The position numbers were made by a program, and so were the translations under genes. Shown piece after piece: positions 30,296 to 39,275 of a stretch of DNA of 64,000 nt. How positions within the stretch are numbered: the stretch's first letter is position 1; every line of letters starts with the position of its first letter. The notes below the pieces were generated by a model. That model made no database searches and was not told the DNA's origin. It worked only from the letters and a program-made list of their open reading frames with translations. The DNA lies in assembly GCF_000204645.1 (NCBI RefSeq), contig NC_015422.1, positions 992,001 to 1,056,000 on the forward strand. The letters run 5' to 3'. The DNA comes from Alicycliphilus denitrificans K601. Its GTDB lineage: Bacteria > Pseudomonadota > Gammaproteobacteria > Burkholderiales > Burkholderiaceae_C.

Positions 30296-31285
30296 ATGAA
30301 CCCTTGCAGCAACGCGCGCCGCGCATTCATCGCGGGCGCGGCCATGGCCCTGGCGTGCAACTGTGCGCTGGGCCAGACGGGCGCCGTGGGTTACCCGGTC
30401 CGGGCCATCACCATCGTCGTGCCCTTCGCCGCGGGCGGCAACACGGACGTCAAGACCCGGCTCGTCGCCAAGCAGCTCGGCGAGATCCTGGGGCAGCCCG
30501 TGGTCATCGACAACAAGCCGGGTGCCAGCGGCAACATCGGTATGGAGCTCGTCAACCGGGCCGCGCCTGACGGCTACACGCTGGGCATGGGCAGCTTCGG
30601 CCCGCTGGCGGTGAACCCCTGGATCTACCCCAAGCTGAACTTCAACCCCAGGTCTTTCGTGCCCATCATCCTGCTCGAAAAGAGCCCGCTGGTGCTGGTG
30701 ACGCCCGCGGACAAGCCCTACCAGTCGGTCAAGGACGTCATCGCCGCGGCCAAGGCCAGGCCTGGCCACCTGAACATCGCCAATGCCGGGCCCGGGGGCG
30801 CGCACCACCTGTCGGCGGAGCTGTTCGAGAGCGCGGCGGGCATCGACATGCTCGGCGTCCCGTTCAAGGGCGGCGGCCCCGCCGCGCAGGCACTGCTGGC
30901 CGGGCAGGTGGATCTGATGTTCGAGCAGACCAGCGCGGCCGTGCCCTCGATCCAGGCCAGGAAGATCCGCGCGCTCGGCGTCACGTCGGCGCAGCGCCTG
31001 CAGCAGCTGCCGGACGTTCCGTCCTTCGCAGAGCAGGGACTCCCCGAAGTGACGGTGTCCAACTGGATGGGCTACGTGGCGCCCAAGGGCACGCCGCCCG
31101 ACATCGTGGCCAGGCTGCACGCGGCCTTTGCCAAGGCCATGGAGCACCCCGAGGTCAAGGACCGCATCCTGGCGCAAGGCAACGAGTTCGGGGGCGGCTC
31201 CAGCCAGGACTTCGCCAGCTTCATCGACGGCGAGTCCGCCAAATGGTCCAGGCTGGTCAAGGCGCGCAATATCCGCATGGATTGA
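30296..31285 (+). CDS. Tripartite tricarboxylate (Bug/TctC) family solute receptor
   Basis: 329 residues; signal peptide MNPCSNARRAFIAGAAMALACNCALG. The mature protein has YPVRAITIVVPFAAGGNTDVKTRLVAKQL, VVIDNKPGASGNIGMELVN and DGYTLGMG. GAGGAGA precedes the start. It is the second gene of a tandem Bug pair, and its mature sequence differs enough from the first to suggest another ligand rather than a recent duplicate. Confidence 0.92.
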   Translation: MNPCSNARRAFIAGAAMALACNCALGQTGAVGYPVRAITIVVPFAAGGNTDVKTRLVAKQLGEILGQPVVIDNKPGASGNIGMELVNRAAPDGYTLGMGSFGPLAVNPWIYPKLNFNPRSFVPIILLEKSPLVLVTPADKPYQSVKDVIAAAKARPGHLNIANAGPGGAHHLSAELFESAAGIDMLGVPFKGGGPAAQALLAGQVDLMFEQTSAAVPSIQARKIRALGVTSAQRLQQLPDVPSFAEQGLPEVTVSNWMGYVAPKGTPPDIVARLHAAFAKAMEHPEVKDRILAQGNEFGGGSSQDFASFIDGESAKWSRLVKARNIRMD

Positions 31286-31317
31286 GCGTCCGGCGCTCGG
31301 GTTTGACGGAATATCAA

Positions 31318-31372
31318 TGAAAAGTGCCTCTAGCGTTTATAGGTAGAGCGCCAGCAGCTATTTATTTGATAG
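31318..31372 (-). repeat. Dispersed AGCTGC repeat, copy 2
   Basis: Read on the minus strand: CTATCAAATAAATAGCTGCT, GGCGCT, a variable centre, then AACGCTAGAGGC and CTTTTCAT. It fills the spacer between the second Bug gene and cutA and matches the pattern of the copy at 61904. Confidence 0.7.
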
Positions 31373-31420
31373 TCAACGGTGTCGCTGGAGGTGCGCGCGA
31401 TGCTGTGCCAGACTCCGGCC

Positions 31421-31756
31421 ATGCACAGCACCCCCACGCCTTCTTGCCCGGTCGCCGTCGTGACCACCACCGTGGCCAGCGCGGCCGATGCGCAGCGTCT
31501 GGCCGCCGGCGCCGTGCAGGCGCGGCTGGCCGCCTGCGTGCAGGTGGAGGCCATCGCCTCGCACTACGTCTGGCAGGGCGCACAGCACGAGGACGCGGAA
31601 TGGCGCCTGGTGTGCAAGACGCTGCCCGCCGCCGCGCCCGCGCTGCTCGTGTGGCTGCGCGCGCAGCACCCCTACGAGGTGCCGCAGCTGCTCACACACA
31701 CGGTGCAGGCCGAGGCCGACTACGCGCAGTGGGTGGCGCAGCAGGTGGACGGCTGA
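31421..31756 (+). CDS. cutA: Divalent cation tolerance protein CutA
   Basis: 111 residues of the CutA1 trimeric ferredoxin-like fold: VVTTTVASAADAQRLAAGAVQARLAACVQV, then YVWQGAQHEDAEWRLVCKT and the C-terminal HPYEVPQLL. Linked genetically to copper tolerance in E. coli; the molecular role is unclear. ATG 31421 matches the family start; the upstream in-frame ATG lies next to the repeat. Convergent with the dehydratase gene, 14 bases apart. Confidence 0.93.
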   Translation: MHSTPTPSCPVAVVTTTVASAADAQRLAAGAVQARLAACVQVEAIASHYVWQGAQHEDAEWRLVCKTLPAAAPALLVWLRAQHPYEVPQLLTHTVQAEADYAQWVAQQVDG

Positions 31757-31770
31757 CGCGCTGCCGCCCC

Positions 31771-32937
31771 TCACGCGGCCAGGGCGTGCATCTCGCGGAT
31801 CAGGTCGGCCTTGCCCTCGAAGCCGATGCCCGGCAGGGGCGGCAGGGTCACGTGGCCGTTGTCCACCTTCACGCCGTCGGGGAAGCCCCCGTAGGGCTGG
31901 AACAGGTCGGGGTAGCTCTCGTTGCCGCCCAGGCCCAGGCCGGCGGCGATCGCCAGCGACATCTGGTGCCCGCCGTGCGGGATGCAGCGGCTGGGCGACC
32001 AGCCGTGCGCCTTCAGCATGTCCAGCGTGCGCAGGTATTCGACCAGGCCGTAGCTGAGCGCGCAGTCGAACTGCAGCCAGTCGCGGTCGGGGCGCATGCC
32101 GCCGTGGCGGATGAGGTTGCGCGCGTCCTGCATGGAAAACAGGTTCTCGCCCGTGGCCAGGGGACCGGCATAGGCCTCGCCCAGCCGGGCCTGGAGCTCG
32201 TAGTCCAGCGGGTCGCCCGCCTCCTCGTACCAGAACAGCGGGTACTGCGACAGGGCCTTGCCGTAGTCGAGGGCGGTCTGCAGGTCGAAGCGGCCGTTGG
32301 CGTCCACGGCCAGCTGCTGGCCCGGGCCCAGGATCCTGAGCACGGACTCGATGCGCTCGCAGTCCTCGGCCAGGCTGGCGCCGCCGATCTTCATCTTGAC
32401 CACCGAGTAGCCGCGCGCCAGGTAGCCTTCCATTTCCTGGCGCAGGCCGTCCAGCCCCTTGCCCGGGTAGTAGTAGCCGCCGGCCGCGTAGACGAACACC
32501 CGGGGGTTGGGCGTGCCCGTGCCGTAGCGTTCGGCGAGCAGCTGGAACAGGGGCTTGCCGGCGATCTTGGCGACGGCGTCCCACACGGCCATGTCGATGG
32601 TGCCCACGGCCACGGAGCGCTCGCCGTGGCCGCCGGGCTTTTCGTTGGCCATCATGCGCGCCCAGATCCGGTGCGGGTCCAGGTTCTCGCCGGTCTCGTC
32701 CAGCAGGCTGGCCGGGTCGGCCTCCAGCACGCGGGGGATGAAGCGCTCGCGCATCAGCGCGCCCTGGCCGTAGCGGCCGTTGGAGTTGAAGCCGTAGCCG
32801 ACCACGGGCCGGCCGTCGCGCACGACGTCGGTGACCACGGCCACCAGGCTCAGCGTCATCTTGGAGAAGTCGATGTACGCGTTGCGGATGTCCGATTGGA
32901 TGGGGCGGGTGGACTCGAGGATGTTGACGATTCTCAT
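31771..32937 (-). CDS. Enolase-superfamily dehydratase, D-tartrate dehydratase-like
   Basis: 388 residues of the mandelate racemase group. The acid/base pair is the K-x-K motif Lys181/Lys183 (VVKMKIGG) and His321 (IPHGGHQ); metal ligands are Asp212 (AVDANGRFD), Glu238 (FWYEEAGD) and Glu264 (ATGENLFS). From memory, the N-terminal block RNAYIDFSKMTLSLVAVVTD and YGFNSNGRYGQGAL are those of bradyrhizobial D-tartrate dehydratase, whose catalytic residues fall at nearly the same positions. It would convert D-tartrate to oxaloacetate. It ends an operon with SDR, Bug and DapA-like genes, which could instead point to another sugar acid. Confidence 0.8.
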   Translation of the reverse strand: MRIVNILESTRPIQSDIRNAYIDFSKMTLSLVAVVTDVVRDGRPVVGYGFNSNGRYGQGALMRERFIPRVLEADPASLLDETGENLDPHRIWARMMANEKPGGHGERSVAVGTIDMAVWDAVAKIAGKPLFQLLAERYGTGTPNPRVFVYAAGGYYYPGKGLDGLRQEMEGYLARGYSVVKMKIGGASLAEDCERIESVLRILGPGQQLAVDANGRFDLQTALDYGKALSQYPLFWYEEAGDPLDYELQARLGEAYAGPLATGENLFSMQDARNLIRHGGMRPDRDWLQFDCALSYGLVEYLRTLDMLKAHGWSPSRCIPHGGHQMSLAIAAGLGLGGNESYPDLFQPYGGFPDGVKVDNGHVTLPPLPGIGFEGKADLIREMHALAA

Positions 32938-32962
32938 GGTGCTTCGAAAGTAGGGAAGGGAT

Positions 32963-33667
32963 TCATTGCGCCAGCGACGCGCCGCCGCAGATGCGCAGCT
33001 CCTGGCCGGTGATGGCCGCGGCCGGGGGCGACAGCAGGTAGGCGACCAGGGCGGCGATCTCGGCCGGCTCGACCAGGCGGCCTATGGGCGGCAGGCGCGG
33101 CGCGCTGGCGGCGCGGGCGGGATCCTGCAGCATGGCCGTGGCCGTGGCGCCGGGCGAGACCACGTTCACGGTCACGCCGCGCGGCGCCACCTCCACTGCC
33201 CAGCTGCGCGCCAGGGCGACCAGCGCGGCCTTGGTGGCCGCGTACTGGCCGCGCCCCGGCAGGCCCTGGGCCACGCGGCTGCCGATGAAGACCACGCGCC
33301 CCTGGCCCCGGTCCGCCATGGCGGGCACCAGGGCGTTGGCCAGGCGGGTGGCGGCGTCCACGTGCAGCTGCCACATGAGGGCGCCGGCCGCCGCGTCCAG
33401 CCGGCCCAGCGGGCCCACGCGCAGCACGCCGGCCGCGTGGACCAGGGCGTCGACGCCCTGCAGGCCGGCGGCCGCGCGCTCCAGCGCCGGGCCGTCGGCC
33501 AGGTCCACGGCCAGCGGCGTGAAGCCGGGCCGATCCAGCGTGGGCGGCGCCACGTCCAGGCCGGCGACGTGCCAGCCGCCGTCCAGCAGCGCCTGGGCGA
33601 TGGCCAGGCCGATGCCGCTGCTGCTGCCGGTCACCACGGCCTGGCGGGGGCGGGGCTCATTCGACAC
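32963..33667 (-). CDS. Short-chain dehydrogenase/reductase
   Basis: 234 residues. The cofactor motif TGSSSGIG, the VDALVHAAGVL block, the catalytic Tyr-Lys in GQYAATKAAL and the PG motif in VVSPGATATAM are all present. Asp in VAGLDVAPP at the end of strand 2 suggests NAD(H). Its start overlaps the end of the Bug gene by 11 bases. Role in the operon is probably oxidation of a hydroxy-acid intermediate. Confidence 0.88.
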   Translation of the reverse strand: MSNEPRPRQAVVTGSSSGIGLAIAQALLDGGWHVAGLDVAPPTLDRPGFTPLAVDLADGPALERAAAGLQGVDALVHAAGVLRVGPLGRLDAAAGALMWQLHVDAATRLANALVPAMADRGQGRVVFIGSRVAQGLPGRGQYAATKAALVALARSWAVEVAPRGVTVNVVSPGATATAMLQDPARAASAPRLPPIGRLVEPAEIAALVAYLLSPPAAAITGQELRICGGASLAQ

Positions 33668-34622
33668 GGATGCCCCCTTCGGTCACGATCTTCTGGGCGC
33701 GCTCCATGTCGCTGCGCTGGAACCTGGCGAAGTCCTCGGCGCTGCCCGGCGACAGCAGCAGGCCCTGCTCCTGCAGGCGCTCCTTCATGCCGCCCGTCAG
33801 GGCCTTGTTCACCTCGGCGTTGAGCCGCTGCACGATCTCGGGCGCCGCCTTGGCCGGCGCCCACAGGCCGTACCAGCTGTAGAACTCGTAGCCGGGGATG
33901 GTCTCGGCCACCGTGGGCACGTCGGGCAGGCTGGCCGCGCGCTGGGCCGATGTCACGGCCACCACCCGCAGCATGCCGCTCTTGTGGTACTGCAGCGAGC
34001 CCAGGATGGGGTCGATGAAGCCGTCGATCTGGCCGCCTATCAGGTCCTGGAAGGCCGGGGCCGTGCCCTTGTAGGGCACGACCAGGTAGTCGATCTGGCC
34101 GGCGCGCTTGAGCAGCTCAGTGGACAGGTGGCCGGCCGAGCCAATGGAGCCCACGGCGAAGGTCATCTTGCCGGGGTGGGCCTTGGCGTGCGCGATGAGC
34201 GACCTGATGTCGGTGATGGGCAGGTTCTTGTTGATGGCGACCGACAGCGGCGCCTTAGCCACCAGGGCCACGGGCGCGAAGTCCCGGGTCACGCTGTAGG
34301 GCACAGACTTCATGGTCATGGGCGCCGTGGTGAAGGTCGAGGCGTTGAACAGCAGCGTGTAGCCGTCCGCCGGCGCCTTGGCCACGATGTCGGCGCCGAT
34401 CACGCCGTTGCCGCCGGGCTTGTTCTCGACCACAAAGGGCTGACCCATCTGCTCGCCCAGCTTCTGGGCCAGCATGCGGCCCACGGCGTCCAGCGTGCCG
34501 CCGGGCGGGAAGGGAATGACCATCCGCACGGGCTTGGCAGGGTAGGTTTGGGCGGCCGCGTGGCCCGCCAGGGCCAGGATCGCGGCGCCGAGGCCGGCGC
34601 GCAGGAAGTGGCTGCGGTGCAT
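33657..34622 (-). CDS. Tripartite tricarboxylate (Bug/TctC) family solute receptor
   Basis: 321 residues; signal peptide MHRSHFLRAGLGAAILALAGHAAA, then YPAKPVRMVIPFPPGGTLDAVGRMLAQKL, FVVENKPGGNGVIGADIV and DGYTLLFN. GGAG lies nine bases before ATG 34622; the longer in-frame ATG is less well placed. As part of the tartrate-like operon it probably delivers or senses that operon's sugar acid. Confidence 0.92.
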   Translation of the reverse strand: MHRSHFLRAGLGAAILALAGHAAAQTYPAKPVRMVIPFPPGGTLDAVGRMLAQKLGEQMGQPFVVENKPGGNGVIGADIVAKAPADGYTLLFNASTFTTAPMTMKSVPYSVTRDFAPVALVAKAPLSVAINKNLPITDIRSLIAHAKAHPGKMTFAVGSIGSAGHLSTELLKRAGQIDYLVVPYKGTAPAFQDLIGGQIDGFIDPILGSLQYHKSGMLRVVAVTSAQRAASLPDVPTVAETIPGYEFYSWYGLWAPAKAAPEIVQRLNAEVNKALTGGMKERLQEQGLLLSPGSAEDFARFQRSDMERAQKIVTEGGIRVE

Positions 34623-34653
34623 GGTCTTGTCTCCTGTCTGTCTTCTCACGGGG

Positions 34654-35592
34654 TCAGTGTTGCAGCAGGCCGGCCTGCCGGACGGCCGCGCGCAGGGCGG
34701 CCAGCTCCTGGGCGCTGGGCGCCTCGGTGGGCGGGCGCACGGTGGCGTCGCCGATCACGCCCGCCAGGTACATGCCGGCCTTCATGCGGGCATGGGCCTC
34801 GCCCGTGGGCTCGCCGCCGCCGTAGACGGCGTCCTTGAGGGGCGTGATCACGGCCTGCACCTGCATGGCCTTCTTCAGGTCGCCGGCCTTCACGGCGTTC
34901 CACAGGTCGATGATGAGCTGGGGGATGAAGGTGGCGAAGCCCACCAGCGCGCCGTCCACGCCCTGCACCATGGAGGCCAGCAGGTACTCGTCGTGGCAGG
35001 TCAGGATGGCCTTGGAGGCGTCGGCCTCGCGGATGGCCTGGATGTCGCGGGCGTACTTGTTCATGTCGCGCTGGCCCACCTTGAAGGCCTGCACGTAGGG
35101 CAGGCGGGCCAGATCCGCCAGCAGCTGCGAGGAATACGACGCGCGGGTCCAGGCCGGGTAGACGTGGCACACCAGGTCCAGCTGCGGCGCGGCCTTATGG
35201 ATGGCCTCGAAGTACTGCAGCGCATGGCCCGGCGTGAAGCCGAAGCGCAGCCAGTGGTGGGGCGGCATCACGTCGAGCGCCACGGCGCCCGCCGCCTGGG
35301 CGGCTCGGGCGTGCTCGGCCGCATCGGCCAGGCCCTCGCAGACGATGGAGGAGATCACGGGCAGCCGGCCCTTGAGCTCGTCGGCCACGATGCGCGTGAC
35401 CTCGGCGCGCTCGGCGGGCGTGAGCGCGAAGACCTCGCCCGTGTGGCCGTTGGTCATCACGGCCACCACGCCGTCGTGGCCGGCGAGCCAGGAGGCCAGC
35501 CTGCGCAGCGCGGGCTCGTCGATGCGGTGGTCGGGCGTGAAGGGGCAGGAGATGGCGGGGATGATTCCGCGGTAGTTGGCGATGGAAGGCAT
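34654..35592 (-). CDS. DapA/N-acetylneuraminate lyase family aldolase or dehydratase
   Basis: 312 residues of the class I Schiff-base TIM barrel family. Visible are NGHTGEVFALT (the GTTGE-like loop), Tyr145 in CHVYPAW and the Schiff-base Lys171 in VQAFKVGQRD. It is not housekeeping DapA; the catabolic setting suggests a keto-deoxy sugar acid aldolase or dehydratase. GGAG precedes ATG 35592; earlier in-frame ATGs overlap the divergent LysR promoter. First gene of the four-gene operon. Confidence 0.82.
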   Translation of the reverse strand: MPSIANYRGIIPAISCPFTPDHRIDEPALRRLASWLAGHDGVVAVMTNGHTGEVFALTPAERAEVTRIVADELKGRLPVISSIVCEGLADAAEHARAAQAAGAVALDVMPPHHWLRFGFTPGHALQYFEAIHKAAPQLDLVCHVYPAWTRASYSSQLLADLARLPYVQAFKVGQRDMNKYARDIQAIREADASKAILTCHDEYLLASMVQGVDGALVGFATFIPQLIIDLWNAVKAGDLKKAMQVQAVITPLKDAVYGGGEPTGEAHARMKAGMYLAGVIGDATVRPPTEAPSAQELAALRAAVRQAGLLQH

Positions 35593-35710
35593 GTACAGTC
35601 TCCGATGGTTGGGATGGGGGGATGAACGATGGGCCGCATCATTTCCCGCGGGCCTGGCACCGTCCAATACTCGAAACGCATACATCTATCGCGCCGAAGA
35701 ACGCAACACC

Positions 35711-36664
35711 ATGGGACCTGGCAACCGCCCCCTCGATCTGGAATGGCTGGAGGACTTCCTGGCGCTGGCCGAATGCGGCAATTTCTCCCGCGCGGCCGAG
35801 GCGCGCGCGATCGCACAGCCGGCGTTCAGCCGCCACATCCGGGCGCTGGAGGAATGGGTGGGGGTGGACCTGTTCGACCGCAGCGCCCATCCCGCCGCGC
35901 TGACACCCGCGGGCCAGCGCTTCCTGCCCCTGCTGGAGGCGGTGCTGGCCAACCTGGAGGCCGCCCGCATCAAGGCGCGCGCCGCCCACGACCAGGCCGC
36001 GGCCAGCCTGCGCTTCGCGGCGACGCACGTGCTGTCGCTGACCTTCTTCCCGCCCTGGCTGGCCGACATGGAGTCGCAGCTGCGCCTGGGGCCCATCCAG
36101 ACCATGTCGGACAGCTCGCGCGCCTGCGAGGAGCTGATGCTCCAGCGCCGCGTGCAGTTCGTGCTGTGCCACGGCCATGCCGACGTGCCGGGGCGGCTGG
36201 ACGAGGCCCGCTACCCCATGCTGCGGCTGGGGCGCGACGTGCTGCGCCCGGTCAGCGCCCCCCACCCGGACGGCACGCGCGGGCGGGCGCTGCACGCCAT
36301 CGGCCTGCCGCCGCCGGTGCCCATGCTGGCCTACAGCGAGGCCTCGGGCCTGGGGCGCATCGTGCGCGCCCAGCTGCGCGCTTTTGCGCAGCAGCCCGGC
36401 GTGCGTACGGCCGAGCCGGGCGAGCTGGAGGAGGTTTTCACGGCCCACCACGCCGTCCTGCTCAAGACCATGGCGCTGGAGGGCCGGGGCATCGCCTGGC
36501 TGCCCGAGTCATTGATCGTGCGGGAGCTGCAGTGCGGCGCCCTGGTGGCCGCGGGCCCCGAGGCCTGGAGCATCCCCGTGGAGATACGCCTGTACCGCCA
36601 GCACGCCGAAATGGCCGCCGTGGCCGAATCGCTGTGGCAGCTGGCGGCCAGTCGGCAGGACTGA
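35711..36664 (+). CDS. LysR-family transcriptional regulator
   Basis: 317 residues. N-terminal helix-turn-helix: DLEWLEDFLALAECGNFSRAAEARAIAQPAFSRHIRALEEWVG, then the LysR substrate domain. It is divergent from the DapA-like operon with 118 bases between starts, so it most likely controls that operon with the sugar acid as coinducer. ATG 35711 is placed to give the usual short head; the open frame upstream is not supported. Confidence 0.9.
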   Translation: MGPGNRPLDLEWLEDFLALAECGNFSRAAEARAIAQPAFSRHIRALEEWVGVDLFDRSAHPAALTPAGQRFLPLLEAVLANLEAARIKARAAHDQAAASLRFAATHVLSLTFFPPWLADMESQLRLGPIQTMSDSSRACEELMLQRRVQFVLCHGHADVPGRLDEARYPMLRLGRDVLRPVSAPHPDGTRGRALHAIGLPPPVPMLAYSEASGLGRIVRAQLRAFAQQPGVRTAEPGELEEVFTAHHAVLLKTMALEGRGIAWLPESLIVRELQCGALVAAGPEAWSIPVEIRLYRQHAEMAAVAESLWQLAASRQD

Positions 36665-36677
36665 AGCCGCCCGTTCG

Positions 36678-37802
<1,125 letters not shown>

Positions 37803-37831
37803 TGGCGGGTTCTTAGAATCGCAGCCATTCT

Positions 37832-39262
37832 ATGAAACGCGCTATCACCCTTTTGGGCCTGCTGGCCTGCCTGCATGCGGGGGCGCAGACCGCCCCGGTT
37901 CCCCCCGCCACCGCGCCATCGGCTGCCACGGCCACGGGGGCGCAGCAATTCACCCTGAGAAACGGCATGCAGCTCATCGTGCAGCCCGACCGGCGCGCGC
38001 CCACGGCGGTGCACATGGTCTGGGTGCGCGTGGGTTCCATGGACGAAGTCGACGGCACCTCGGGCGTGGCGCACGCGCTCGAGCACATGATGTTCAAGGG
38101 CACGAAGAAGCTGCCGCCGGGCGAGTTCTCGCGCCGCGTGGCGGCGCTGGGCGGGCAGGAGAACGCCTTCACCAGCCGCGACTACACGGGCTATTACCAG
38201 CAGATCCCGGCCAGCCGGCTCGCCGACGTGATGCGGCTGGAGGCCGACCGCTTCGCCCACAACCAGTGGCCGGACGCCGAGTTCACCAGGGAGATCGAGG
38301 TGGTCAAGGAGGAGCGCCGCATGCGCACCGAGGATCAGCCGCGCGCCGCGCTCATCGAGCAGCTGTACGCCAGCACCTTCATCGCATCGCCCTACCGCCG
38401 CCCGGTGGTGGGCTGGATGAGCGACCTGGACGCCATGACGCCGGCCGACGTGCGCCAGTTCCACCGCCGATGGTACGTGCCGCGCAACGCCGCCGTGGTG
38501 GTGGCGGGCGACGTGGACCCGGCCAAGGTGCTGGCCCTGGCCCAGAAGACCTACGGTGCCATCCCCCCGCGCGCTGTTCCGGCGCGCAAGCCGCGCACCG
38601 AGCCCGTGCAGCAGGGCCTGCGCCGCATCGACTTCAAGGCGCCGGCCGAGCAAGCCTACGTGGCCCTGGCCTTCCACGTGCCGGGCATCTCGCGCATCGA
38701 GGACATGGGCGACAGCGACCGCGACGGCCTGGCGTTGCTGGTGCTGTCGGCCGTGCTCAGCGGCTACGACGGCGCGCGCCTGGAGCGCGCGCTCACGCAA
38801 GGGGCCGACCGCGTGGCCGACGCCGCCGACAGCCAGGCCTCCGTCTTCGGCCGCGGCCCCTCGCTGTTCCTGATGACGGGCGTGCCCGCCGCGGGCAAGA
38901 CCTCCAGCCAAGTCGAGGACGCGCTGCGCGCCGAGATCGCCCGCGTGGCGCGCGAGGGCGTGAGCGAGGCCGAGCTCTCGCGCGTGAAGACGCAGTGGGC
39001 GGCCTCCACCATCTACGCGCGCGACTCGCTCTACAGCCAGGCCAGCGACCTGGGAAGCAACTGGGTGCAGGGCCTGCCGCTGGATGCGACCGAGCGCCTG
39101 CTCAGGCTGCTGCGCGCCGTCACACCCGAGCAGGTGCAGTCCGTGGCCGCGCGCTACTTCGGCGACGACCAGCTCACCGTGACCACGCTCCTGCCCCAGC
39201 CCGTGGCCGGTGGCGCCAGGCGCGCCGCCCCCGCGCCAGGTACCGGCGAGCGCATGCACTGA
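37832..39262 (+). CDS. M16 family zinc metallopeptidase (active subunit type)
   Basis: 476 residues; a signal peptide near MKRAITLLGLLACLHAGAQ points to the periplasm. The inverted zinc motif HxxEH is His81-Ala-Leu-Glu84-His85 (VAHALEHMMFKG), with a downstream Glu in EIEVVKEERRMR. Two M16 halves are seen. The next gene encodes a second M16 protein without the motif; such pairs usually form an active/inactive heterodimer. Substrate unknown. Confidence 0.9.
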   Translation: MKRAITLLGLLACLHAGAQTAPVPPATAPSAATATGAQQFTLRNGMQLIVQPDRRAPTAVHMVWVRVGSMDEVDGTSGVAHALEHMMFKGTKKLPPGEFSRRVAALGGQENAFTSRDYTGYYQQIPASRLADVMRLEADRFAHNQWPDAEFTREIEVVKEERRMRTEDQPRAALIEQLYASTFIASPYRRPVVGWMSDLDAMTPADVRQFHRRWYVPRNAAVVVAGDVDPAKVLALAQKTYGAIPPRAVPARKPRTEPVQQGLRRIDFKAPAEQAYVALAFHVPGISRIEDMGDSDRDGLALLVLSAVLSGYDGARLERALTQGADRVADAADSQASVFGRGPSLFLMTGVPAAGKTSSQVEDALRAEIARVAREGVSEAELSRVKTQWAASTIYARDSLYSQASDLGSNWVQGLPLDATERLLRLLRAVTPEQVQSVAARYFGDDQLTVTTLLPQPVAGGARRAAPAPGTGERMH

Positions 39263-39275
39263 GCGAGCCCAGCAT

